Shown here: one piece after another, positions 1-6,462 of the stretch | How the letters are laid out: each line of letters opens with the position of its first letter | Position numbering within the stretch: the first letter of the stretch is position 1 | From: an uncultured Christensenella sp. | GTDB taxonomy: Bacteria; Bacillota; Clostridia; Christensenellales; UBA1242 | Length of the DNA: 7,324 bases | Direction of reading: 5' to 3' | Assembly: GCA_949295755.1 (NCBI GenBank) | Contig: CASFMG010000022.1 | Span: 1 to 7,324, forward strand | Position numbers and translations under genes: made by a program | The notes under the pieces: generated by a model | Seen by the model: only the letters and a program-made list of their open reading frames with translations | Databases searched by the model: none | What the model was told of the DNA's origin: nothing

Positions 1-480
1 AGATTAAAAGAATTAAAATTGTTTAGGGAAGCAAGTGAAAAACTTGCAAATATTGAAGATTTAGACAAGATGTACAAAAAGCCTGATAAAATGGCGAATA
101 ATGTTAAAATTGTTTTAAAAGATATGGTTCTAGACAGTATGCTTGATGCTTTTGCTATTATGATGGCTACTGCACCTAAAAAAATCATTGAACAAGAACC
201 AAAACAAATTGCAAAAGATCGCTTCACTGTTGCCGAAAAAATTATATCTATTAAAAATGAAGTCAAAGACAAAAAAATGGTTAAGTTTAGTGATTTGTTT
301 GAAGATGATTTAACAAAAAGTGAACTAATAAACACCTTCTTAGCACTTTTAGAATTATTAAAAATGCAAATTTTAAAAGCACAACAAAGTGCGATATTCG
401 GAGAAATTGATATATATTCAAACGAGGAAGGAATTGATAAGGAGATAGAGATCGATGAACAACTTAAAGGAGATTATTAA
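1..480 (+). CDS. scpA: Segregation and condensation protein A (ScpA), 5'-truncated by the window edge
   Basis: ScpA is the kleisin subunit of the bacterial SMC-ScpAB condensin. It bridges the heads of the SMC dimer and holds a ScpB dimer, helping to organise and separate the replicated chromosome. Only the last 159 residues are present. The frame is open from base 1 (first codon aga), so the true start lies upstream, and a TTG at 19 is only an internal leucine codon. The visible part starts in the charged middle region. It ends in the C-terminal winged-helix domain that binds the SMC head (about bases 220-430), with the family pattern VKFSDLF, then FLALLELLK, then a Q..IFGEIDIY segment. The gene ends inside scpB with a 26-base overlap, the usual arrangement for this pair and a sign of translational coupling. 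Identification rests on the C-terminal pattern plus the scpB neighbour. Confidence 0.93.
   Translation, partial: RLKELKLFREASEKLANIEDLDKMYKKPDKMANNVKIVLKDMVLDSMLDAFAIMMATAPKKIIEQEPKQIAKDRFTVAEKIISIKNEVKDKKMVKFSDLFEDDLTKSELINTFLALLELLKMQILKAQQSAIFGEIDIYSNEEGIDKEIEIDEQLKGDY
439..444 (+). promoter_or_regulatory. Ribosome binding site of scpB, inside scpA
   Basis: The sequence AAGGAG lies 10 bases before the ATG at 455. It fixes the scpB start within the end of scpA and supports the 26-base overlap of the two genes. Confidence 0.8.
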
Positions 481-1201
481 AGCCGTTTTGTTTATTGCAG
501 GTGAAGGAGTAGAAATTGATACAATAATGGAAAAACTTGAAATAGACAAAAAAACATTTAACAAGGCATTGACAGAACTAAAAAATGATTTTGATGAAAA
601 TAGTGGGATACAAATTATTGAATACAAAAACAAAATTCAATTATGCTCAAATCCTTTGTATGCTCAGCAAATTTCAACTGTTTTGAATCCTATTCGTGAA
701 AAGGCACTCACAAAAGCAGCACTTGAAACTATTGCTATTATTGCATATAAACAACCAATAACAAAACTAGAAATAGAAGAAATAAGAAAAATAAATTCTG
801 CCGATTATGCAATACAAGTCCTTTTAGATAATAAACTTATTGAAATTGTGGGAAGAAAAGATGCTGTTGGGAAACCGTATTTATTTGGCACAACTGACGA
901 ATTTTTAAAAAGATTTAATTTAAAAGATATTTCTGAACTTCCTGACTATGAAAGTCTACTTGAAAGAATTGAAGTTATTAGAAACGAAACTTATGATAAT
1001 CAACTTTCTAGTGATGGTTTATATAGAGATTTTGAAGTACCACAGGAAGAAGAAATACCGGAATTTTTGAAAAATGAAAAAGACATAAAACAAATTAAAG
1101 CCGAAGACCAAGAAATGCTCGACCATATAGATGAAATTTTAAAACAAAACAATATTCAAAAAATGGATTTCACTCAAAGACAAGATGAAACGGCAAGTTA
1201 A
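455..1201 (+). CDS. scpB: Segregation and condensation protein B (ScpB) with a long C-terminal tail
   Basis: ScpB dimers bind the kleisin ScpA and are required for loading and action of the SMC condensin on the chromosome. The 248-residue protein has two winged-helix domains. The first covers about residues 1-80 (opening LKEIIKAVLFIAGEGV). The second covers about 85-160 and carries the family hallmarks IIAYKQPITKLEIEEIR (95-111) and VGRKDAVGKPYLFGTT (132-147), followed by FLKRF. The conserved core ends near residue 164 (ISELPD). The remaining ~84 residues are acidic and lysine-rich, probably flexible, and include a possible amphipathic helix near 215-235. The Bacillus subtilis protein is about 197 residues, so this tail is longer than usual. 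The start is chosen by the AAGGAG at 439-444. The gene overlaps scpA, and its product is expected to act with it in a fixed complex. Confidence 0.95.
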   Translation: MNNLKEIIKAVLFIAGEGVEIDTIMEKLEIDKKTFNKALTELKNDFDENSGIQIIEYKNKIQLCSNPLYAQQISTVLNPIREKALTKAALETIAIIAYKQPITKLEIEEIRKINSADYAIQVLLDNKLIEIVGRKDAVGKPYLFGTTDEFLKRFNLKDISELPDYESLLERIEVIRNETYDNQLSSDGLYRDFEVPQEEEIPEFLKNEKDIKQIKAEDQEMLDHIDEILKQNNIQKMDFTQRQDETAS

Positions 1202-1244
1202 AGTGATTTTGCATAAATTTTTAAATTAAACAAACAATAGTGAC

Positions 1245-1823
1245 ATGGAAAGTTTATATTTTCTATTGCCACTATTTTTTATTGTTGTAGTTATTTTACC
1301 ATTAAATTTTAGACTTAAATTATGTTTCAATGCTCAAAAGGGAATAGTATATGTTTCAATTTTTTTATGGAAATTTAAATTAGTACTTTTTAAAATATTT
1401 CCTAAAGATAAAAATATAATCATAACAACAAAAAAACATAAAAAAGAAATTGAATTTTCCTTATCTATAAAGCAAATTTATTTTGTTGAACAATTTACAA
1501 ACAATTTAAAAAGTAAAACTCAAATTAGAAAAATTTGTGTTTATGGCAGAGTTGGTTATTTTGATGCATACAAAACGGCAATAACTTGTGCAACTATTAA
1601 CTCGTTTATAGAACTTGTTTTTTGTTATTTAAAAAATAAAAAGCCAACTTGTGCATTTAAAAACAATGTTTGCCCTTGTTTTAATAGAAATATTATGCTT
1701 TTTAGTCTGTATACAAGTTTAACAATAACGCTTTTTGATTTATTGTACAGTGTTGTAATTTCACTATTCAGTTTAAGGAGTAAAAAATATGAAAGAGATG
1801 CCAGAAAATCAAAAATATCTTGA
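1245..1823 (+). CDS. Small membrane protein of the DUF2953 (YtfI-like) type
   Basis: The product is a 192-residue protein of unknown function. A hydrophobic segment spans residues 4-20, right after the start. A second long hydrophobic stretch at about 150-177 is followed by a basic tail (RSKKYERDARK). The middle is a basic, beta-rich region, and YGRVGYFDAYKTA (100-112) resembles the conserved G-x-G-x-x-D-x-x-x-T-A stretch of DUF2953 proteins. The position directly before a ytfJ/gerW-like gene matches the ytfI-ytfJ pair of Bacillus and many clostridia, and this context carries much of the assignment. Nine cysteines, including a CPC at 143-145, are many for such a protein. The ATG at 1245 follows an in-frame TAA at 1227-1229, so the gene cannot start much earlier. 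No good ribosome binding site precedes it, so translation may be weak or coupled to scpB 43 bases upstream. The last 35 bases overlap the next gene. Confidence 0.7.
   Translation: MESLYFLLPLFFIVVVILPLNFRLKLCFNAQKGIVYVSIFLWKFKLVLFKIFPKDKNIIITTKKHKKEIEFSLSIKQIYFVEQFTNNLKSKTQIRKICVYGRVGYFDAYKTAITCATINSFIELVFCYLKNKKPTCAFKNNVCPCFNRNIMLFSLYTSLTITLFDLLYSVVISLFSLRSKKYERDARKSKIS
1775..1780 (+). promoter_or_regulatory. Ribosome binding site of the ytfJ-like gene
   Basis: AAGGAG lies 8 bases before the ATG at 1789, inside the upstream DUF2953 gene. It decides for this ATG over the in-frame ATG at 1798. Confidence 0.8.
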
Positions 1824-2193
1824 AGACCTTGTAAATTCTTCCATTTCGCAAATTAGGCAATTAGCAGAAGCGAACACCATTGTCGGCAATCCAATATTAA
1901 GTCCAAGTGGAAGCATAATAATTCCAATAAGCAAAGTATCTGTTGGTTATGTTGTTGGAGCAGGAGAATATAATTCTGTTGCAAAAAAACTACCTTATCC
2001 ACTCGCAGGTGGAAGTGGTGGTGGTGTTAGTGTTACGCCAATAGGATTTATTGTAGAAACTGAAAATGAAATCAAATTTATAGATGTGGAAAACAAAACT
2101 GCATACCAAACAATCTTAAATTTGGCTAATACAATACTTTCTAAAATCAACATAAAAAATAAGGAAGAAAAAAATGAAAATGAAAAAGATTAA
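1789..2193 (+). CDS. ytfJ: GerW/YtfJ family protein
   Basis: GerW (YtfJ) is known in Bacillus subtilis as a spore protein needed for proper germination responses. Homologues also occur in organisms not known to form spores, so the role here is open. The 134-residue protein shows the family pattern in order: TIVGNPI (30-36), IIPISKVSVGY (44-54), a short glycine-rich GAGE (57-60), PYPLAGGSGGGVSVTPIGFIV (69-89), then a conserved beta strand EIKFIDV. Its end is lysine- and asparagine-rich. It has no signal peptide or membrane segment. It starts inside the DUF2953 gene, and its own last 20 bases overlap the next gene, so all three are probably translated from one message. The pairing with a DUF2953 membrane protein is conserved and suggests that the two work together, which is an inference from gene order only. 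Confidence 0.9.
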   Translation: MKEMPENQKYLEDLVNSSISQIRQLAEANTIVGNPILSPSGSIIIPISKVSVGYVVGAGEYNSVAKKLPYPLAGGSGGGVSVTPIGFIVETENEIKFIDVENKTAYQTILNLANTILSKINIKNKEEKNENEKD

Positions 2194-3310
2194 AGCCATA
2201 TTTTTATTATTTGTAACTTTAATTTGTTTTTGCTTAATATTTACACCTACAACAAACAATGTTGTTTTAGCACAAAATTCTGCAACATCGATGATTGTAA
2301 TTGAAGCAAATTCAAATAGAGTACTATTGAGTAGTAACGAAAATCCACTTCGTGCTAATGCTAGTACAACTAAAATCGCTACTTTTTTAACTGTTTTAAA
2401 ACATTGTGATGATTACGATGAAAGAGTTAAAGTTGATGATAGAGCCATAGGTATACCGGGAACTTCTATATATTTAAAAAAAGGCGAAATTTTAACAGTT
2501 AGGGAGTTGTTATATGGAATGATGCTTGTTTCTGGAAACGATGCAGCAACGGCACTAGCATTACATATATCAGATTCAATTAGTGAATTTGCACAACTGA
2601 TGACTTGTGAAGCGTTAAATTGTGGCGCAAAAAACACAACTTTTAAAAATCCTCACGGATTAGATGAAGAAGGTCATAAAACAACTGCTTATGACCTTGC
2701 TCAAATAACAAGAGAATGTTATAAATATCCTATTTTTGAAGAAATAGTATCAACTAAAAACACAAAAATCCCAGATAGTACGGGAAATGGATATAGGTAT
2801 TTGCAAAATAAAAACAAGTTACTTTGGTCACTTGAAGGTTGCAATGGTGGTAAAACAGGTTTTACAAACGATGCAGGAAGATGTTTAGTGGCAAGTGCAA
2901 AAAGAAACAATATGCACTTAATTAGCGTGGTTTTAAACTGTGGTCCAATGTTTGAAGAAACTGCAATGCATATTGAAGATTGCTTTGCAAAATATCATAT
3001 GTCAACAATTTTACCACCATATAATTACATTAGAACTATTGATGTATCACGAAGTGATACACAAAAAGTTAAAGTATATACACAAAAAGGTTTTATGTAT
3101 CCACTTACAGATGATGAGGAACAAATGATAAAAACCGAAATTAGTTTACCATCAAACATTACTGCACCCATAAAAAAAGAGCAAATTGTTGGAGAAGTTA
3201 AAATATATCTTGATAAACACTTGCTATTTTGTGAAAAAATCTATACTATGGAAGATGTAAGTTCAAATAGAATAATAGATAACTTCAAAAAGATAATTTC
3301 AAGATGGTGA
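2174..3310 (+). CDS. dacF: Exported D-alanyl-D-alanine carboxypeptidase (serine peptidase S11, DacF/PBP5 type)
   Basis: This low-molecular-weight penicillin-binding protein removes the terminal D-alanine from peptidoglycan pentapeptides outside the membrane, limiting cross-linking. The 378-residue product begins with a Sec signal peptide: lysine-rich n-region (1-7), hydrophobic core (8-23), and probable cleavage after VLA at residue 33. All three catalytic motifs are intact: STTK at 64-67 (nucleophile Ser64, base Lys67), SGN at 120-122 and KTG at 227-229. The spacing is typical of family S11. A PBP5-type C-terminal beta domain covers about 280-355. The last 14 residues (NRIIDNFKKIISRW) could form an amphipathic helix that holds the enzyme on the membrane, as in PBP5. 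The start overlaps the ytfJ-like gene by 20 bases and has AAGGAAG at 2161-2167. The family is certain, but the choice of symbol between dacF and dacB is not. Proximity to scpAB and rluB recalls the dacB locus of Bacillus. Confidence 0.93.
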   Translation: MKMKKIKAIFLLFVTLICFCLIFTPTTNNVVLAQNSATSMIVIEANSNRVLLSSNENPLRANASTTKIATFLTVLKHCDDYDERVKVDDRAIGIPGTSIYLKKGEILTVRELLYGMMLVSGNDAATALALHISDSISEFAQLMTCEALNCGAKNTTFKNPHGLDEEGHKTTAYDLAQITRECYKYPIFEEIVSTKNTKIPDSTGNGYRYLQNKNKLLWSLEGCNGGKTGFTNDAGRCLVASAKRNNMHLISVVLNCGPMFEETAMHIEDCFAKYHMSTILPPYNYIRTIDVSRSDTQKVKVYTQKGFMYPLTDDEEQMIKTEISLPSNITAPIKKEQIVGEVKIYLDKHLLFCEKIYTMEDVSSNRIIDNFKKIISRW

Positions 3311-3314
3311 ACAA

Positions 3315-4016
3315 ATGAGAATAAATAAATATTTAGCATTGTGTGGTGTTGCATCGCGAAGAAAAAGCGAGCAGTTTATTGTTGACGGAAAAGTTAAATT
3401 AAACGGAAAAATTGTAACAAATCTTTCAACAAATGTTGACACAAAAAAAGATAAAATAGAGTTAGAAGGCAAAGAATTATCTTTGCCTTCTAACTATGTT
3501 TATTATAAATTAAACAAACCAAAAGGATACCTTTGTACTGCTTGTGATGACAGGGGTAGAAAAACAATTTTTGATTTAGTTAAAACTCAAACAAGGTTGT
3601 TTTCCATTGGCAGATTAGATTATGATACAGAAGGACTTATTTTACTTACAAACGATGGGGATTTTGCACAAAAGATAAGTCATCCATCACACGAAACAGA
3701 AAAAGAGTATATTGTGAAAATTGAAGGGACTATTCTTGAAAGTGAACTCGCAGTTTTAAGAGCAGGTGTGGTAGAAAACGGCATAAAAATGCCAAAAGCA
3801 AAAGTAGAACTTTTGGAAGTTGTAAATAATAATTCTAAATTGAGTGTAACAATTCATGAGGGACAAAACAGACAAATTAGAAGAATGTTTGAAGCAATAA
3901 ATAAACCCATAAAAATGCTTAAAAGAATTAGAATAGGAAATATAAAACTTGGCGGACTTCAAAGAGGCGAATATAAATCTTTAAACGATTTTGAACTTTA
4001 TGAACTTTTAAGGTGA
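3315..4016 (+). CDS. rluB: 23S rRNA pseudouridine synthase of the RluB/RsuA family
   Basis: The enzyme converts a uridine of ribosomal RNA to pseudouridine. RluB proteins act on U2605 (E. coli numbering) of 23S rRNA in the peptidyl-transferase region. The 233-residue protein has an N-terminal S4 RNA-binding domain (about 1-55, with MRINKYLALCGVASRRKSE) and then the catalytic domain beginning YYKLNKPKGY (63-72). The active-site motif GRLDYDTEGLILLTNDGD starts at residue 99 and places the catalytic aspartate at 102. The signature EGQNRQIRRMFEA follows near the C terminus. Length is normal for the small RluB/RsuA group. RsuA, which acts on 16S rRNA, is the main alternative. The full S4 domain and the gene order near scpAB, as for B. 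subtilis rluB, favour RluB. The gene starts 4 bases after the carboxypeptidase, with only a weak GGTGA overlapping that gene's stop. It contains a perfect inverted repeat at 3460-3495. Confidence 0.92.
   Translation: MRINKYLALCGVASRRKSEQFIVDGKVKLNGKIVTNLSTNVDTKKDKIELEGKELSLPSNYVYYKLNKPKGYLCTACDDRGRKTIFDLVKTQTRLFSIGRLDYDTEGLILLTNDGDFAQKISHPSHETEKEYIVKIEGTILESELAVLRAGVVENGIKMPKAKVELLEVVNNNSKLSVTIHEGQNRQIRRMFEAINKPIKMLKRIRIGNIKLGGLQRGEYKSLNDFELYELLR
3460..3495. repeat. Perfect inverted repeat (16-base arms, 4-base loop) inside rluB
   Basis: The left arm AGTTAGAAGGCAAAGA (3460-3475) is exactly complementary to the right arm TCTTTGCCTTCTAACT (3480-3495), with ATTA between them. It encodes the linker between the S4 and catalytic domains, and RluB length there appears normal, so it does not look like an inserted element. 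No T-run follows on the + strand, so it is not a standard forward terminator. On the - strand the hairpin is followed by a T-rich stretch (complement of 3442-3459), which would fit an antisense terminator. Function unknown. Confidence 0.85.
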
Positions 4017-4020
4017 AAAA

Positions 4021-5235
4021 ATGGATATAATTGTTATTGGTGGTGGTGCTAGTGGACTTATGAGTGCGTATTCTTGTGCTAATAGTGGACACAATGTAAC
4101 TATTCTAGAAAAAAACGAAAAAGTTGGTAAAAAATTGTATATTACAGGCAAAGGGAGATGCAATGTTACAAATTATTGCAACACTCAAGAATTTTTTAAC
4201 AATGTTGTAACAAATCAAAAATTTTTGTATAGTTGTATAAACAGTTTTACACCTTCTGACACAATAAACTTTTTAAAAGAGTTTGGTGTAAATACAAAAA
4301 TTGAGAGAGGGAATAGAGTTTTTCCAGAGAGTGATAAATCTAGTGATATTATTAAAGCCTTACAAAATGCTTGTATATGTAAAGGTGTAAAAATTATTTT
4401 AAATCAAAATGTTATTGATTGTTATAAAAATCAAAAAAAATTTTATGTTTTAACAAAAGATAAAAAATATATAAGTGATGCTTTGGTAATATGTACAGGT
4501 GGTAGTTCATACAAATCAACTGGAAGTGATGGTTTTGGTTATAAATTGGCAAAAAAATTTGGACATACTATTGTTGATATAAAGCCAGCACTTTGTCCTA
4601 TAAGGTTAAAAAACAAGTGGATAAAATCTATTGAAGGATTATCATTGAAAAATGTTCAATTATCGGCATATAGCAAAAATAAACTAATAAAAAAAGAATT
4701 TGGTGAAATGATATTCACTTCTAACGGAATAAGTGGCCCAATTGTTTTAACAATTTCTAGTTATATAAATAGAACTAATGATGTAGAAATGTTTTTAGAT
4801 TTTAAACCTGCACTAAATGAACAAAAACTTGAAAATAGATTATTTAGAGAGTTTGATGCAAATAAAAATAGTCAAATTAACACAATTATGTATAAATTAT
4901 TGCCAAAAAATTTGGTTGAAATATTTTTGAATGTTTGCAATATAGATAAAATTCAAAAAATAAATTCAATTACTTCTTTGCAACGAAAAACAATAATAAA
5001 AAATTTAAAAAATTTTAAACTTGATTTTGATAGTCTATACGACATTGACTATGCTATAATCACAAGTGGGGGTGTAAATATAAAAGAAATAAATCCAAAA
5101 TCTATGGAAAGTAAAATGGTTAAAAATCTTTTTTTTGCAGGCGAAATTTTAGATGTAGATGCTTTAACAGGTGGATTTAATATTCAAATCGCACTCTCAA
5201 CAGCAAATAGTATAGGGAAAGGAGTTTTAAAATGA
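4021..5235 (+). CDS. FAD-dependent oxidoreductase of the YhiN/HI0933 (BaiN-like) family
   Basis: This is a 404-residue flavoprotein of a widespread family whose physiological reaction is mostly unsettled. Members are annotated as NAD(P)/FAD-dependent oxidoreductase, aminoacetone oxidase-like or BaiN. The FAD-binding Rossmann fold opens the protein with GGGASG at 7-12, and the acidic residue Glu30 ends the second strand (TILEKN). The family signature TGKGRCNVTN is at 42-51. A second nucleotide-contact segment, VICTGGSSYKSTGSDG, follows at about 157-172. The C-terminal part carries TSGGVN (348-353), MESK, and FFAGEILDVDALTGGFNIQ (371-389), which closes the FAD site. No signal peptide or membrane segment is seen. 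The start has AGGTGA at 4011-4016, which also contains the rluB stop. The end overlaps cmk by 4 bases (ATGA). The constant neighbourhood with cmk in clostridia suggests a housekeeping role, but the substrate cannot be inferred. Confidence 0.9.
   Translation: MDIIVIGGGASGLMSAYSCANSGHNVTILEKNEKVGKKLYITGKGRCNVTNYCNTQEFFNNVVTNQKFLYSCINSFTPSDTINFLKEFGVNTKIERGNRVFPESDKSSDIIKALQNACICKGVKIILNQNVIDCYKNQKKFYVLTKDKKYISDALVICTGGSSYKSTGSDGFGYKLAKKFGHTIVDIKPALCPIRLKNKWIKSIEGLSLKNVQLSAYSKNKLIKKEFGEMIFTSNGISGPIVLTISSYINRTNDVEMFLDFKPALNEQKLENRLFREFDANKNSQINTIMYKLLPKNLVEIFLNVCNIDKIQKINSITSLQRKTIIKNLKNFKLDFDSLYDIDYAIITSGGVNIKEINPKSMESKMVKNLFFAGEILDVDALTGGFNIQIALSTANSIGKGVLK
5218..5224 (+). promoter_or_regulatory. 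Ribosome binding site of cmk, inside the flavoprotein gene
   Basis: AAAGGAG lies 7 bases before the ATG at 5232, which overlaps the preceding stop codon as ATGA. It supports coupled translation of the two genes. Confidence 0.75.
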
Positions 5236-5888
5236 TTATTGCAATAGATGGTCCAGCAAGTGCAGGTAAGAGCACACTTGCAGTTATGACTGCAAATTCT
5301 TTAAACTTTCATTTTTTAAATACAGGTATGATTTTTAGAGCAATAGCATATTTAATAGATAAAAATAATATTGATATAGCAAATAATGAAGCAATAAAAA
5401 ATATTTTGAATACAACAAAAATAGAAATTAGATTTAAAGATAAAAATCAAATTGTTTTTGTTAATGAAGAAGACACATCTAATTATGTATCTTTGCCTAA
5501 AATTGCCAATTTAGCATCTATATATTCTCAAAATCAAATTATTAGAGAAAAAGTTAGTGAACTTCAACACGAATTTGCAAACAAATTTGATGTTGTGATA
5601 GAAGGTCGTGATATAGGAACACAAGTTTTTCCCAATGCTGATTATAAATTTTTTGTTACGGCTAGTATTGACGAAAGGGCGAAAAGAAGATATCAAACAT
5701 TAAAAAATAATAACCCAAATTTAACATTGCAAGATGTAAAAAAGCAATTACAAGAGCGAGATTATAACGATATTCATAGAAAAATTAGCCCACTAATTCA
5801 AGCAAAAGATGCTATTGTAATAGATACTTCAAATGATACAATAGAGCAAAGTTTAAACAAAATTTTAAATTGTATAAAAGTGAGGTAA
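5232..5888 (+). CDS. cmk: Cytidylate (CMP/dCMP) kinase
   Basis: The enzyme transfers phosphate from ATP to CMP or dCMP, giving CDP or dCDP for nucleic acid and CDP-lipid synthesis. The 218-residue protein has the usual length. The P-loop GPASAGKST is at 7-15. The nucleotide-binding segment FLNTGMIFRAI (28-38) includes Arg36, corresponding to E. coli Arg41. GRDIGTQVFPNA contains Arg126 and Asp127, matching E. coli Arg131 and Asp132. The lid segment ERDYNDIHRKISPL contains Arg176, Asp180 and Arg183, matching E. coli Arg181, Asp185 and Arg188. The common LD(T/S)G motif is LNTG here, with Asn30 in place of Asp. All other expected substrate residues that I could align are present, so the enzyme is probably active. 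CDP made here is one step from the CTP used for CDP-diacylglycerol, so it is in the same pathway neighbourhood as the next gene, plsC. Confidence 0.95.
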   Translation: MIIAIDGPASAGKSTLAVMTANSLNFHFLNTGMIFRAIAYLIDKNNIDIANNEAIKNILNTTKIEIRFKDKNQIVFVNEEDTSNYVSLPKIANLASIYSQNQIIREKVSELQHEFANKFDVVIEGRDIGTQVFPNADYKFFVTASIDERAKRRYQTLKNNNPNLTLQDVKKQLQERDYNDIHRKISPLIQAKDAIVIDTSNDTIEQSLNKILNCIKVR

Positions 5889-5889
5889 T

Positions 5890-6462
5890 ATGTTTTATTG
5901 GTTTATAAAAATAATTGCGTACATACCATTTTGGATATTATATCCAACAAGATTAAAAAATAAAAAAAATTTACCCAAAGGGAAATGTGTTATAATTGCT
6001 AACCACACTAGCAACATCGACCCTCTTTTATTAGTTAATATGATATGGCGAAAACAATATTGTGTTGCTAAAAAAGAATTGTTTAAAAACAAATTGCTAA
6101 AATGTTTTTTAAAACATATGAACGCTATTGAAATTGATAGGCAAAAAGTAGAAATTTCAACCGTTAAACAATGTTTGTCAGTTTTAAAAAATAACAAAAT
6201 TTTAACAATTTTTCCTGAAGGAACAAGAAATAAAACAAAAGAGCCATTAGGTGAAATAAAAAGTGGTGCAAGCATTTTTGCAACAAAATCAAGTGCTCCA
6301 ATCGTTCCAATTTGGATAAAGAAAAAACCAAAACTGTTTTGCTTTAACACCATAACAATAGGTAAACCATTTTATATAACAAAAGAAGAAAGTGAAAATG
6401 GCGATGAAATAATGAAAAATAAATTATTAGAGTTAAGGGAAACAGTTATAAATAAAAAATAA
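5890..6462 (+). CDS. plsC: 1-acyl-sn-glycerol-3-phosphate acyltransferase (PlsC)
   Basis: PlsC adds the second acyl chain to lysophosphatidic acid, making phosphatidic acid, the precursor of membrane phospholipids. The 190-residue protein has a hydrophobic N-terminal stretch (2-20) that probably lies in or on the membrane. It carries the acyltransferase motifs in order: NHTSNID with the catalytic pair His39 and Asp44, AIEIDR (79-84), FPEGTR (108-113), and the fourth block APIVPIWI. It is slightly shorter than many PlsC proteins (about 200-240 residues) but no motif is missing. It starts 1 base after the cmk stop, with GAGG at 5882-5885 as a short-spaced ribosome binding site. Its stop codon lies inside the terminator hairpin. 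Acyltransferases of this family vary in substrate, so the lysophosphatidate assignment comes from the motifs and the common cmk-plsC order. Confidence 0.93.
   Translation: MFYWFIKIIAYIPFWILYPTRLKNKKNLPKGKCVIIANHTSNIDPLLLVNMIWRKQYCVAKKELFKNKLLKCFLKHMNAIEIDRQKVEISTVKQCLSVLKNNKILTIFPEGTRNKTKEPLGEIKSGASIFATKSSAPIVPIWIKKKPKLFCFNTITIGKPFYITKEESENGDEIMKNKLLELRETVINKK

Noticed and set aside
1202..1244. Short gap between scpB and the DUF2953 gene as a possible terminator or promoter
   Set aside because: Only a five-base A/T hairpin (AATTT/AAATT) and no hexamer pair resembling a promoter can be seen.
3043..3061. Inverted repeat with 8-base arms (TGTATCAC / GTGATACA) inside the carboxypeptidase gene
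   Set aside because: Arms of this length are expected several times by chance in a window of this size and composition, and no T-run or regulatory context follows.
3436..3441. Consensus -35 TTGACA just before the rluB palindrome
   Set aside because: No -10-like hexamer at 16-18 bases; the only candidate (TAAAAT at 3452) is too close.
5052..5060. Perfect extended -10 (TGCTATAAT) about 170 bases before cmk, a possible internal promoter
   Set aside because: No acceptable -35 at 16-18 bases. The sequence codes for a conserved part of the flavoprotein (DYAIITSGG), so the match is probably incidental.
5988..5996. TGTTATAAT extended -10 inside plsC
   Set aside because: No proper -35, and the next gene downstream already has its own promoter. 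Such matches are frequent in A+T-rich coding sequence.
5895..6353. Open frame of 152 codons on the - strand opposite plsC
   Set aside because: It lies fully antisense to a gene with all PlsC motifs, has no family resemblance or ribosome binding site that I can see, and arises from low-G+C codon use on the other strand.
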